Shown: in pieces, positions 1-9,153 of the stretch
How positions within the stretch are numbered: the stretch's first letter is position 1
Layout of the letters: every line of letters begins with the position of its first letter
Assembly: GCA_046704745.1 (NCBI GenBank)
Contig: JBJKRL010000147.1
Span: 22,932 to 86,931, forward strand
Source: CAWGGS01 sp046704745
GTDB taxonomy: Bacteria > Desulfobacterota > Desulfobulbia > Desulfobulbales > Desulfocapsaceae
DNA: 64,000 nt
Reading direction: 5' to 3'
Notes under the pieces: generated by a model
Databases searched by the model: none
What the model was told of the DNA's origin: nothing
What the model saw: only the letters and a program-made list of their open reading frames with translations
Position numbers and translations under genes: made by a program

Positions 1-3000
1 CTTCAGCCTGTTTGAGTTCGCTGATGTCGGAAATGGCGGCAAGGCTTTGATTCCTATCGGGTATCATGGCCACGGTGATCAACATGGTTTTGATCACCCC
101 GCTCCGGTGCCGCAATTTAAACTCATATGCCTGCGGTGCAGCCAGTGGATCAATACGCCGTAGCTGATGATATCCAACCATCCGTTCCAGGTCGTCCTTA
201 TCGGCAATAAAGGAAGTCCATTTCATACCGTGTTCCACTTCCTCTTTGCTGTAGCCAGTGAGTTTTTCAAACTCTCTGTTGCAAATGGAAACAGTTGTAT
301 CTTCTTCTACGAAGATTAATCCTGTACCGCTGTTTTCAAATATAACGCGATATTTTTCCTCGGATTTTCTAAGGGCTTCCTCGGCCCTGCTCCTCTCCTG
401 ATACAATACGGCGTTTTCCAGGGAGATCACCGCCTGAGCGGCGAGAAGTTCCAGAACGGCAATCCTATCAGAGGTAAAGGCCCTTTTTACCAGACTGTTT
501 TCTAAGTAAAGAACACCTATCAGGTCGGCTTGACGTAAAAGCGGGAGACAAAGAAGCGATTTTGGTTGATCGACAAGAAAATAAGGATCGGTGGAGAAGG
601 TGTTGTACTGTTGAACGTCACCAAGGATCACGGGTTCATGGGTCCTGCGAACATAGGTTGCCATGCTTTCCGGTAAAACTGAAGCAATGGGAAAAGGATC
701 CTGTTGTTCAACAATTATTTCCTGTTCAATCACCATTGCCGTAGCCGCCAGCGAGAGTTCCTCCCCGTTTACCAGAAGCAAACAACCTTTCTGGGCTCCC
801 GCATTTTCGAGCATGGTCTTCAACAGTGTCTCAAGGAGCCGCTCGATGACAATCTCTCCGGAAATGGCCTGGGACGCCTTAATAACGGTTATCGCATCCA
901 GGTGGCCGATCTGGAAATCCAAATCTTGAGTATCTGGCTTGGCCTTGTCCTGCAAAAGAACCTGGTCCAATTGCCTTGCTTTTCCTTCAGCCCCCCAGTC
1001 TCGGTAACAATCCCTGGCCCTTTGCAGGTAGAGTGTGGCAATGGCGGAAAAGCCTCGCCTGCGGTAGAATCTCGAGGCAAGGTCCAAGGCCAGCGCTTCA
1101 TTCTGGACAAAACCGTTTTTATCCGCTGAAGAAATGGCCTGCTCGTACAATTGTTCGGCGTAGAGTTCATCTCCTTTTATTCTCGCCGTCTCAGCCTGGA
1201 TCAACAAGAACTGGTGGTGATAGTTTTCCTTGCAACTCTCGGCCCAGAGGCCCATCTGTACCTGATTGGCCCTGATTTTTTTAAGGTAGGAATTGCCAAC
1301 CTTACCGGAGCTTTTGTCACAGAGGGCAGCGAGAATCAGTGAATGGTAAAAATTCAGAGCAGCCACTGAGATGGAGCTGGAAAAATAGCCTCGGAATTTC
1401 TTTGCCATCCGTACAGTTTCCAAGGCCTGATCCATCCTTCCGTACAGATAGTGAATCTGTGCCTTCATAACTGCATATCGCCCCATCGCCCCAAAACTCT
1501 TGTTCTTTTTACAGCCAGCTAAAAATTGGGATTCGTCGGTTAAAAACGAAAAATCGTCTCCTTCCTGAAGATCTCTTGTATTTTTTTCCGACGCGCCCTG
1601 CAGCTCGTTCAGGGCCAGTTGAATTCCAAGCAGGGTATCCGATGCCCATTGGTTTTTTGTCCGCTGGGTAAAAGCCAGAAGTTCCGGGAGTTCTTTGCGG
1701 ATAAGGGCAATCCTGTCACCTCGGTAAAAAGGTTGAAATAACTTATAAGCAAGGATATAGCCTGTCCATTGCATCTCTCCGGCAGCAAGTCCTGCGGCAA
1801 AGCCCTGATCATTAAACGTATCTGACAATTTCAGGTGTCTGACCCAATGAGACAGATAATGCCCGAGGACAAAACATGCCTGGCATTTCTGAGCAGGATC
1901 GTTGAACCGCTCACTTATCTTTAAGGCCAGCAACCCGAGTTCGTAGGCATCGTAATACTCAACCGTCTCCGCATTGAATACCATACCCAATCCATTGAAA
2001 CCTACGGTGGATTTAGCCGTTGGTCCATACTTCAGCGAGAGGTTGACTATAACGATATTGACCAGGGAGAACAGCTTGCTGTCAGTATAGCGCGACGGGA
2101 CCATCATATTGGACAAGAGGGTCAGACCGGCACGTATCCGTGGATCCGACATCTCAGGCCCATCAGCAAGGGACATGATTTGCTGCTCTTCCAGTGCAAG
2201 TCTATACTGCTGTAATTGTAAATTATATTCTTCTTTGATATTCGTTTTTGGAAAGGTAATTTCCAAAAGCTCCAAAGCTTCTCTGCCGGAGCTGATGGCA
2301 TCTTGATATCTGGCTGTCAAGGTGTATTGAACGATCAGGGTGTTGTAGAGTTCGGCTTTTTCCAGAACTGTTTGCGCTTTTGTCAGCAAAAGTCGGATCA
2401 ATTCCTCGGAGTGATTGTAATTACTCACCAGGTATTCGACAATAGCCAATTCCTTGAGGAGGCCGTAGATAAGTTCAAAACGTTCATGCCAGGTTGCATC
2501 CTTTACAAGCGATATTCCTGTCAACAGATAGTCTCTTGCCCCCTGGTAAGCCGTTGCGTCCTTGGCTTTTCTGCCGGCCAGAAGATTGATCTGGGCCACC
2601 TGGTACCGCTCCTCCGGGTCAAAAAGCAGCGATGCCCCTTGATTCATATGACTTGCAAGTTCAAATACCTGGTCTTCCAGGTCATTGGCCGAAGTATTCT
2701 TGAAAAGGAGTCGCCCTATCTTGAGATGAACAATTGCCCGATCCGACTCCGGAATCAAAGAATAGGCCGCCTGCTGAACCCGATCATGAAGAAATGTGTA
2801 ATAATTACTGTCAGAAGCCAATAACAGACCATCCACGACGCCTCTTGAGACCTGAATTTCTGCTTCGTCTTCTTCTATATTACTGATCACCGCCAGGGTC
2901 CGAAGATCGAACCTGTTGCCGATACAGGAGGCAAGACGTAATGTATTCCGTGTTTTTTCTGGAAGATCCTGTAGTTTTGACACCATAAGGTCTACAACAT

Positions 3001-4567
3001 TATCGGTGTAGTCACTGTTCGTGATCTGCTCGATGTCCCATACCCACCGATATTCCTCGGTATCGAAAACCAAGAGGTTTTTACTGTGCAGAGTTTTGAG
3101 GAACTGGATGACAAAAAATGGATTACCTTCCGTTTTTTTATAGACCAGCTGAGCCAGCCCCTTGATTGCGGTGATGGTGCAATGAAGAGTGTCGGCAATC
3201 AGATTGCTGAGATCCCTAAACGACAAGGAGGTGAGATGAATGGTCCGCAGGAGGGACTTACAGCCGGAAATCTCATCAAGGGTTGCCTTCAACGGGTGAT
3301 CGTCATCTACTTCGTTGTCCCTATAGGCCCCGACAATAAGGAGATATCTCACGCCCGGATCGATTGCAATATATTTCAGAAGCTTAAGACTTGCCGGATC
3401 AATCCATTGGAGATCGTCAAGAAAGATCACCAGAGGATGAGATTTGTCGGCAAAAACGCCCATAAACTGTTTGAATACCATATTGAAACGGTGCTCCGCC
3501 TCCTTCAAGGGGAGTTCGGGCACCGGAGGCTGGGGACCGATTACCAATTCGATCCTTGGCAGAATGTCGACAAGCAGGCCACCGTTGAGGCCCAAGACAT
3601 TGAGCAGCTTTTTTTTCCATTGGGTGAGATCCTGTTTGGTCAGGAGTTGCCGAATCAACTCCTGAAAGGCCTCTATGACAATCCCGTACGGGATGTTTCG
3701 TTTATACTGGTCGGACTTCCCCCAGATAAAAAACCCGTGTTTTTTAACCACAGGATGATATAACTGTCGAACCAGTGCTGTCTTCCCTATACCAGAGTAT
3801 CCGGTGATCATGACCATCTCCGGAATTCCCTTTTCTACTACCCCGGAAAAAGCAGCCTGAAGCTTGTCCAGATTCTTTTCCCGACCGAAGAGCTTTTGGG
3901 GAATCAGCAACCTATCTGATATGTCACCGGAACCAAGGGCAAATGCCTTGATTTCTTTTTTTGCCTGCCAGGCGGCAAGACATCGTTCAAGATCAAGTCG
4001 TAAACCAATCGCTGTCTGATACCGTTCCTCAACAGCTTTGGCAAGCAGCTTCATAACAATATCGGAAATCGCAGAAGGAATGTGATCGAGAATGTCCCGA
4101 GGACTTTTCGGCACCCGCGCTATATGGCAATGGACCCATTCCAGAAGATCCGAGGCGGCAAACGGCAGTTTTCCAGTCAAAAGCTGGTAGAGAATAACCC
4201 CGGTTGAATACAGATCTGTTCGATGGTCGATAACCTGGTTCATTCGTCCCATCTGCTCCGGAGACGTATAAGCCAAAAATGATTCCTGCACCGTTACGGA
4301 CTTCTCAACCCGTCCTGAGTGCCGGCCGTCAAAGGATGAAAAATAGCCGGAAATTGTTATTTCACCGGTTTTTCGATTAATGAGGATATCATCCGGGCAA
4401 AGATTTTTATGTACGATATTAGATTGATGCAGATCTGCCAGGCTGGAACTTAAAGAAATAGCCAGCTTAAGGAAATGGGGAATTTCCATAGGTGTCTGGC
4501 AGATGGTAGCAAGAGGAAAAATATCATGCTCATCCGGTTTGGAAACTGCTGCATCTGAGAGCGCCAT
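1..4567 (-). CDS. Multidomain signalling protein: pseudokinase, AAA ATPase, GAF, PAS (3' end outside window)
   Basis: One open frame of 1522 codons starts at ATG 4567 and leaves the window without a stop. An in-frame TAA lies one codon upstream of the ATG, so the start is fixed. Residues 1-165 resemble only the C-lobe of a Ser/Thr kinase (HKNLCPDD where HRDxKPxN is expected, no DFG, then SPEQMGR). About residue 255 a Walker A (GYSGIGKTALV) opens an AAA-type ATPase with a Walker B-like FLDDLQW. A long helical, TPR-like stretch follows to about residue 1200. A GAF domain spans about 1230-1380 and a PAS domain begins near 1395. The order matches the large kinase/ATPase/GAF/histidine kinase proteins of cyanobacteria and Desulfobacterota, so a histidine kinase probably lies beyond the edge. 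The missing N-lobe and lost catalytic Asp suggest a pseudokinase. Confidence 0.85.
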   Translation of the reverse strand, partial: MALSDAAVSKPDEHDIFPLATICQTPMEIPHFLKLAISLSSSLADLHQSNIVHKNLCPDDILINRKTGEITISGYFSSFDGRHSGRVEKSVTVQESFLAYTSPEQMGRMNQVIDHRTDLYSTGVILYQLLTGKLPFAASDLLEWVHCHIARVPKSPRDILDHIPSAISDIVMKLLAKAVEERYQTAIGLRLDLERCLAAWQAKKEIKAFALGSGDISDRLLIPQKLFGREKNLDKLQAAFSGVVEKGIPEMVMITGYSGIGKTALVRQLYHPVVKKHGFFIWGKSDQYKRNIPYGIVIEAFQELIRQLLTKQDLTQWKKKLLNVLGLNGGLLVDILPRIELVIGPQPPVPELPLKEAEHRFNMVFKQFMGVFADKSHPLVIFLDDLQWIDPASLKLLKYIAIDPGVRYLLIVGAYRDNEVDDDHPLKATLDEISGCKSLLRTIHLTSLSFRDLSNLIADTLHCTITAIKGLAQLVYKKTEGNPFFVIQFLKTLHSKNLLVFDTEEYRWVWDIEQITNSDYTDNVVDLMVSKLQDLPEKTRNTLRLASCIGNRFDLRTLAVISNIEEDEAEIQVSRGVVDGLLLASDSNYYTFLHDRVQQAAYSLIPESDRAIVHLKIGRLLFKNTSANDLEDQVFELASHMNQGASLLFDPEERYQVAQINLLAGRKAKDATAYQGARDYLLTGISLVKDATWHERFELIYGLLKELAIVEYLVSNYNHSEELIRLLLTKAQTVLEKAELYNTLIVQYTLTARYQDAISSGREALELLEITFPKTNIKEEYNLQLQQYRLALEEQQIMSLADGPEMSDPRIRAGLTLLSNMMVPSRYTDSKLFSLVNIVIVNLSLKYGPTAKSTVGFNGLGMVFNAETVEYYDAYELGLLALKISERFNDPAQKCQACFVLGHYLSHWVRHLKLSDTFNDQGFAAGLAAGEMQWTGYILAYKLFQPFYRGDRIALIRKELPELLAFTQRTKNQWASDTLLGIQLALNELQGASEKNTRDLQEGDDFSFLTDESQFLAGCKKNKSFGAMGRYAVMKAQIHYLYGRMDQALETVRMAKKFRGYFSSSISVAALNFYHSLILAALCDKSSGKVGNSYLKKIRANQVQMGLWAESCKENYHHQFLLIQAETARIKGDELYAEQLYEQAISSADKNGFVQNEALALDLASRFYRRRGFSAIATLYLQRARDCYRDWGAEGKARQLDQVLLQDKAKPDTQDLDFQIGHLDAITVIKASQAISGEIVIERLLETLLKTMLENAGAQKGCLLLVNGEELSLAATAMVIEQEIIVEQQDPFPIASVLPESMATYVRRTHEPVILGDVQQYNTFSTDPYFLVDQPKSLLCLPLLRQADLIGVLYLENSLVKRAFTSDRIAVLELLAAQAVISLENAVLYQERSRAEEALRKSEEKYRVIFENSGTGLIFVEEDTTVSICNREFEKLTGYSKEEVEHGMKWTSFIADKDDLERMVGYHQLRRIDPLAAPQAYEFKLRHRSGVIKTMLITVAMIPDRNQSLAAISDISELKQAE

Positions 4568-4772
4568 ATCTTATGATGGTATCACAAATATAAGAGGTAG
4601 CCCGGATTTCTCACGTACCTTTTTTACCGATAGGTTATAAGCTAGAGGTCGATAATGAATATGGGTAACGACCATATCCAAATACGAACTTGTAAATTAT
4701 ACTTATACGCTGAATCATTGCGGTTTTCAAGGCTGGATCGGCTGTATGAATGGACGATGTGAAATTGCTATT

Positions 4773-4936
4773 TAGTTTCCATCCTGAAACGAGGGATTTC
4801 GGAGTCTTCGCTTACCTCTTCTAAATCTAGGCGCGGTGGTAAATTTAACCGGAGGCATATACTTAATATTCCGAGGATTAAATTTGGCAACGCAACGACG
4901 AGTTAGGGGAAAAGCGCTGTTTTCGGATGGAAACTA
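4773..4936. repeat. Intergenic hairpin-ended repeat, copy A
   Basis: The 164-bp element is bounded by a perfect 12-bp inverted repeat (TAGTTTCCATCC at 4773-4784, GGATGGAAACTA at 4925-4936). Its interior (taaccggaggcata, then aatattccgaggattaaatt) recurs at 42635-42832 with the same ends, and in a diverged form at 59614-59778. It carries no open frame and looks like a non-autonomous (MITE-like) element or a structured RNA. It fills most of the gene-free stretch 4568-5140; I saw nothing else convincing there. Confidence 0.75.
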
Positions 4937-5140
4937 TTTACTTTTTTTCTGGTTGTATTACCATTTTTCCATACTGTTTCTTTATTGACTTGTGTCTTCT
5001 GTCCCAAAGCATGCCGATCAATGAAGAAGAGACGAGGAGGCAAAAAAGCTTACCCGTACTATGTCCGCATGTGTTCAATATCACCCCAATCACCTGATTA
5101 AACATAATAAGTAATTAATTCATAAAAAGGAGAGATCTTT

Positions 5141-5692
5141 ATGAACTGGAAACGATCATTAATTATCACGGTCGGAACAATATCTTTATCCGTTGCGGGA
5201 CTGGCGGGTCGGTCGTTTGCCGGGCCTCATCCGCGTGCCTTACCAATCCCGCAACCGGTTGCTGCTTCACCAAGCGTATCAGTAAATATCGGCATTCCAG
5301 TGCCGCCTCCCATTTCTTATGCCTATCCACCGCAACTGGTTGTCGTACCACACACCAATATCTACTTCGTTCCCAACATCGGTGTCAATGTTCTCTTTTA
5401 CGGAGGATATTGGTGGCGTTCTCATGATGGGTATTGGTATCGAGCACATTCATATAACGGCCCGTGGTACCATATTCGGCGGGAAGGAGTCCCGCATGCC
5501 TTTTCCCGTCTGCCTCAAGGATACCGAAATACCTATTCGAGACAACCGCATATGAATTATCGGGATGTGCAACACAATTGGCAGAGATGGGAGAGGGAAA
5601 AATATTGGGATCGCAATCCTCAGGAACGAAGAGATTACCGAAGAGATGAGAGAAGAGACTACCGAAGAGATGAGAGAAGAGACCGCTGGTGA
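5141..5692 (+). CDS. Small secreted protein of unknown function, Tyr/Trp/Arg-rich
   Basis: The 183-aa protein has a Shine-Dalgarno (aaaggagag) nine bases before the ATG. Residues 1-27 form a signal peptide (positive MNWKR, hydrophobic core, ending SFAG). Next come a Pro-rich segment, a hydrophobic core (PQLVVVPHTNIYFVPNIGV) and aromatic YWWRSHDGYWYR-type motifs. This organisation is found in conserved hypothetical envelope proteins of Geobacter and relatives. The C-terminus is very basic and contains an exact duplicated unit (RRDERRDY, RRDERRDR), visible as a 24-base tandem repeat near 5632-5685. It is probably periplasmic or cell-surface. The function is unknown and no operon partner is seen. 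Confidence 0.75.
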   Translation: MNWKRSLIITVGTISLSVAGLAGRSFAGPHPRALPIPQPVAASPSVSVNIGIPVPPPISYAYPPQLVVVPHTNIYFVPNIGVNVLFYGGYWWRSHDGYWYRAHSYNGPWYHIRREGVPHAFSRLPQGYRNTYSRQPHMNYRDVQHNWQRWEREKYWDRNPQERRDYRRDERRDYRRDERRDRW

Positions 5693-5795
5693 TGAGAACA
5701 GCAAACTTTATGCAATAAACATCACGAGTTGAGCCTGCCGTTCTTAGATTTCCCCTAAAAGAAAGAGGTGGAGCGTTACCGGTTCCGAATAGTCA

Positions 5796-6431
5796 TTATT
5801 CAAGAAAACTCATAATGAAGGCGGTTTGGTATTCAATATACTTATCGAGGGTAAAACGTTTGGCAAAATACCAGCGTCTGAAGGCCCAAGTCTGACCTAA
5901 CACTGAGATGTTATGGCCAACCAGGTCTGTTCTATCCTCGTCAAGACGATGTAACACTCCGCTTTCATTTAGTTTTCTTATTGCTTCAACAAAAAGGTTC
6001 GTTATCCTGATCTCAGTCTCCAAGACCTTTTCCTGCCATTTTTCCGGCAGAAAATGCGTTACTTGATACATAAGCAGGATATGATCGCTCATTCTGTTGC
6101 AAACATGGAAATATTCCCGGATAATCTCGGTCAAGGCCTCCCGCCCGTGGGAAGCTCTTGTCATGGCTTCTTTTATTCCTTCCTCGACCTCGGAATGAAT
6201 GGCGATACAGACAAGGTAGAGGACATCGTCCTTGGATGAAACGTATTCATAGAGGGAACCAATAGACAGCCCTGTTTCTTTTGCCAATGCCCGGGTTGTG
6301 GTTTTGTGATATCCATACCTGATGAACAGGGAAACAGCGGCATCGACTATCTGCCTCCGCCGTTGTTTTACCAGTTCCTGGTTCTTGATCTGCGTAGCAA
6401 CCTCGCGGGCATTTCTCGCTTCAGCTTTCAA
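5796..6431 (-). CDS. TetR family transcriptional regulator, probable fatty-acid oxidation regulator
   Basis: The N-terminal helix-turn-helix is typical of TetR (RRRQIVDAAVSLFIRYGYH, then TTTRALAKETGLSIGSLYEY). A helical ligand-binding domain follows. I chose the TTG at 6431 because AGGAG lies eight bases upstream and the resulting 211 aa is the usual family length. A longer frame to 6551 adds about 40 residues unlike the family. It sits beside an acyl-CoA ligase gene on the same strand. The divergent fatty-acid oxidation promoter region holds three palindromic sites typical of TetR operators, so it may be an acyl-CoA-responsive repressor (inference). Confidence 0.85.
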   Translation of the reverse strand: MKAEARNAREVATQIKNQELVKQRRRQIVDAAVSLFIRYGYHKTTTRALAKETGLSIGSLYEYVSSKDDVLYLVCIAIHSEVEEGIKEAMTRASHGREALTEIIREYFHVCNRMSDHILLMYQVTHFLPEKWQEKVLETEIRITNLFVEAIRKLNESGVLHRLDEDRTDLVGHNISVLGQTWAFRRWYFAKRFTLDKYIEYQTAFIMSFLE

Positions 6432-6746
6432 TTCGGCAACTCCTGCAATAATCTTTTCATTTGTATAAACGATTGAAGACAAATAAACGTTTTTCGTCTC
6501 TTTTTTTGGAAATTTCAACAGGTAAGAATATACAATTACGCAAAAGAACACTAGAAAAATTTCTTCCCACCTTTGCTCGTTTATCTCTCCGGTTGAGGTT
6601 CTGTGAGATTAGAAAGAATTGAGAAATTTCGTTGCACAACAAAAGCAAGGGGTAGATAGTGGAAGATCCCGGCTATGTAAAAACTCCCCATGTCGGCTGC
6701 TTCACTTGGTTTCAACTATGGAGGTTTTAAATTTTGTAAGAGATAC

Positions 6747-6777
6747 CGAGGGAGACGAAGTCGTTACGTCCCCCTCG
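6747..6777 (-). terminator. Hairpin downstream of the acyl-CoA ligase gene
   Basis: The arms CGAGGGAGACG (6747-6757) and CGTCCCCCTCG (6767-6777) pair with one mismatch around a 9-base loop, just after the ligase stop on the minus strand. The sequence after it is only moderately T-rich, so intrinsic termination is likely but not certain. Confidence 0.5.
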
Positions 6778-6791
6778 CTGACTGCTGCTTG

Positions 6792-8555
6792 TTATTTTTT
6801 GGAACTCAGTTCGGGGTAATCCCAGTAGAAATATTCGTGCTCCTTGGCTCCTGCATTTTTATCCTTACGTTCTATTTCTAATTCGCGCAGTTCAATTCTT
6901 CTGATTTTGCCGCTGATGGTTTTCGGCACTTCCGGGATGAACTCGATAATCCTCGGAATTTTAAATTTTGCCAGGATTTCGATAGAATGTTTAAAAAGCT
7001 CCACTGCTAATTTTTCAGATGGCTCATACCCGGCTTTCAGGATAACATAGGCCTTAACCAACTGATGCCTCTTGGGATCCGGAACTCCGACAACTGCAGC
7101 TTCGGCAACAGAAGGGTGTTCTATCATCGCGCTTTCAACCTCAAAAGGTCCCACACGAAAATCCGACGATTTAATTACATCGTCGGCCCGACCGACAAAC
7201 CACCAGTACCCGTCGGCATCCATACTGGCGCGATCACCTGTATAATAATATTTTCCCCTGAACACGCTGGCCATCTTTTCAGGATTGCCGATGTACTCGG
7301 TAAAGAGACCAATGGACCGCCATTTATCGAGTTTGACCACGATATGGCCGGGTTCATCGGGAGTAGTGATCTCATTGCCGTCATCATCCACCAAGGCCAC
7401 ATCATACATGAAGGATGGATGTCCGAAGGAACCGCTCCGCATTTTTCCCTTCATCCACGGAGGGTTACCAATCATTGCAGTTGACTCCGTCTGACCGTAA
7501 AAGTCACGGATTTCAGTTCCGGTCAACTTCTTCCATCGTGAAATAACCTCCGGGTTCAAAGGTTCGCCCGCCCCTATTGATTGACGAAGATTAGAGAGGT
7601 CGAATTTTGTCATATCGAGATTGATAAACATTCTCCAGGCAGTGGGTGGAGCACAGAAAGTGGTGATTTTATGCGTTGACAAGGCTTCCATATATTTTTC
7701 GCCGTCAAGAGCAGTGAAGAAAAACGCAGTTGCAGTTGCGCCCACATTGAGAGGGCCGAAAAAACTGCTCCAGGCCCATTTTGCCCAACCGGGAGCGCTC
7801 AGATTATGGTGGATGTCATCGGGTCTGATGCCGGCTATGACCGATGTGGAGAGATGTCCTACCGGATAAGAGACGGCCGTATGCCCGACCCGTTTGGGGA
7901 GTCCTGTGGTGCCTGAAGTAAAGAAACAGAACAGAAGGTCATTTTTCTTGGTCTTGGCTGCCGATGCTGTCTTTTCTTCCTTCTCCAATTCACTGTAGCT
8001 TATCCAGCCATCTTTTTTTCCTAAGACAATTTTGATTTTGGGATTCACACCCATATTGACGATGGCCTGATCAATTAGATCGGTGTAAGCCTCACCGGCT
8101 ACAATTGCATCCGGAGGATAGGTCTCGAACCTGAATTCCATTTCCCGCATGGTCATTGTCGTAGCCGTTGGGACTGCAACCAATCCACCCTTAATGCAGG
8201 CAAAACTGGCAAACCAGGTCTCGGGAACGATGGGGACAATCATGTACATATTATCCCCTTTATCTATTCCAGCCTTGCGCAGACGGTTCAGACACTGGTT
8301 TCCTCTAGCGGCAAACTCTTTATACGTATAGGTCTTGCTTTCCTTGGTTGCGATATCAGCCCAGATCAGAGCCTTCTTTTCAGCGTTCGCCTTAACATGC
8401 AGGCCCTCAAAAATCTCCTCGGCCCAGTTGAAATATTCAGGCAGTTCCATGAAATTGAGCTTATCGAAAAAGGCCTTGGCCGCTGCCCTTTTTTGCTCGT
8501 TATCTTCCATCATATTCACATCCATTACTTCCCTGTATAGCTTTTCCATACCCAT
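6792..8555 (-). CDS. Medium-chain acyl-CoA synthetase (AMP-forming, ACSM-like)
   Basis: This enzyme activates a carboxylic acid to its acyl-CoA with ATP, through an acyl-adenylate. The adenylate-forming signature TSGTTGLPKR is present. So are YGQTES (motif A5), YYTGDRASMDADGYWWFVGR (motifs A7-A8) and the C-terminal catalytic Lys in TISGKIRR. The start at 8555 (MGMEKLYREV) has GAGGAG seven bases upstream and gives 587 aa; an ATG at 8588 lacks such a site. Similarity is to medium-chain, butyrate or benzoate-type ligases, so the exact substrate is uncertain. It is transcribed away from the thiolase gene, with TetR-type operators between them, and probably supplies the first step of the pathway. 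Confidence 0.88.
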   Translation of the reverse strand: MGMEKLYREVMDVNMMEDNEQKRAAAKAFFDKLNFMELPEYFNWAEEIFEGLHVKANAEKKALIWADIATKESKTYTYKEFAARGNQCLNRLRKAGIDKGDNMYMIVPIVPETWFASFACIKGGLVAVPTATTMTMREMEFRFETYPPDAIVAGEAYTDLIDQAIVNMGVNPKIKIVLGKKDGWISYSELEKEEKTASAAKTKKNDLLFCFFTSGTTGLPKRVGHTAVSYPVGHLSTSVIAGIRPDDIHHNLSAPGWAKWAWSSFFGPLNVGATATAFFFTALDGEKYMEALSTHKITTFCAPPTAWRMFINLDMTKFDLSNLRQSIGAGEPLNPEVISRWKKLTGTEIRDFYGQTESTAMIGNPPWMKGKMRSGSFGHPSFMYDVALVDDDGNEITTPDEPGHIVVKLDKWRSIGLFTEYIGNPEKMASVFRGKYYYTGDRASMDADGYWWFVGRADDVIKSSDFRVGPFEVESAMIEHPSVAEAAVVGVPDPKRHQLVKAYVILKAGYEPSEKLAVELFKHSIEILAKFKIPRIIEFIPEVPKTISGKIRRIELRELEIERKDKNAGAKEHEYFYWDYPELSSKK

Positions 8556-8726
8556 ATGAGGCTCCTCACTGTTCATATTTGTCGGCATCGGAAAAATAGT
8601 CTCTTTCCGACGGTTCAGTGTTGCAACGTGACCTTTATTTTATTCCCTTACATTTCTAAAAGATTTCACTAGGAATCATGCGCAAACAACCAGTTATAAT
8701 TTTTCCCTGCTCATTCACGAAATTCT

Positions 8727-8744
8727 ACTGAGCGCTCGGTCGGT
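8727..8744. promoter_or_regulatory. Operator candidate 1 (TetR type)
   Basis: ACTGAGCGCTCGGTCGGT is a near-palindrome centred on GAGCGCTC. It lies about 170 bases upstream of the acyl-CoA ligase start. Two relatives occur at 8936 and 9025, and no further copy was noticed elsewhere in the window. Confidence 0.6.
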
Positions 8745-8895
8745 TTTTTGATTAAATAACAATTTTTGATGATTGTCAAAGAATATTTTTATCTAGAACA
8801 AGCCGGATAGCATTCAACAGTTGGTGTTTGCAGAATCATTTGAAAACCTCACAAAGTTGAACCATAATGATTTAAGAGACCTCTCTAAAAAATGA

Positions 8896-8924
8896 TTGAC
8901 AAAACGCCCTTGGCAGTTAATGAT
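8896..8924 (+). promoter_or_regulatory. Candidate sigma-70-type promoter for the fatty-acid oxidation genes
   Basis: TTGACA at 8896-8901 is followed after 16-17 bases by TAATGA/AATGAT (8918-8924). Operator candidate 2 begins 12 bases further on, where a bound repressor would block initiation. The thiolase start is about 230 bases downstream. Confidence 0.45.
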
Positions 8925-8935
8925 CCTAAAAAGAG

Positions 8936-8953
8936 ATTGAGCGCTTGGTCGGC
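8936..8953. promoter_or_regulatory. Operator candidate 2 (TetR type)
   Basis: ATTGAGCGCTTGGTCGGC matches candidate 1 at 14 of 18 positions and lies just downstream of the predicted -10 box at 8918-8924. Confidence 0.6.
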
Positions 8954-9024
8954 AACACGCTCTTGAGAAAAAGATTGCTCAACCCATGGCAATAAAATGG
9001 ATTATTCTTATTATGCCAGATACC

Positions 9025-9040
9025 GACTGAGCGCTCAGAC
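9025..9040. promoter_or_regulatory. Operator candidate 3 (TetR type)
   Basis: GACTGAGCGCTCAGAC contains the perfect 10-bp palindrome TGAGCGCTCA. It is the third member of the set and lies 114 bases before the thiolase start. Confidence 0.6.
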
Positions 9041-9153
9041 GCACACGGGTATGTCGCAATACAGGAATTTTAAAATATGCAGACGCGATGTCCGAAAGTT
9101 CCCTCTGTGTGGAGAACCGAAGGACAACGCATGTTTTTGAAATGAGGAATGTT

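Noticed and set aside
3086..3763. Plus-strand frame of 225 codons
   Set aside because: Antisense to the ATPase part of the large sensor protein, whose minus-strand frame has clear motifs.
5632..5685. Tandem repeat considered as a CRISPR remnant
   Set aside because: It is two copies of a 24-base unit within a coding sequence (RRDERRDY), so it is a protein repeat. No CRISPR array was seen in the window.
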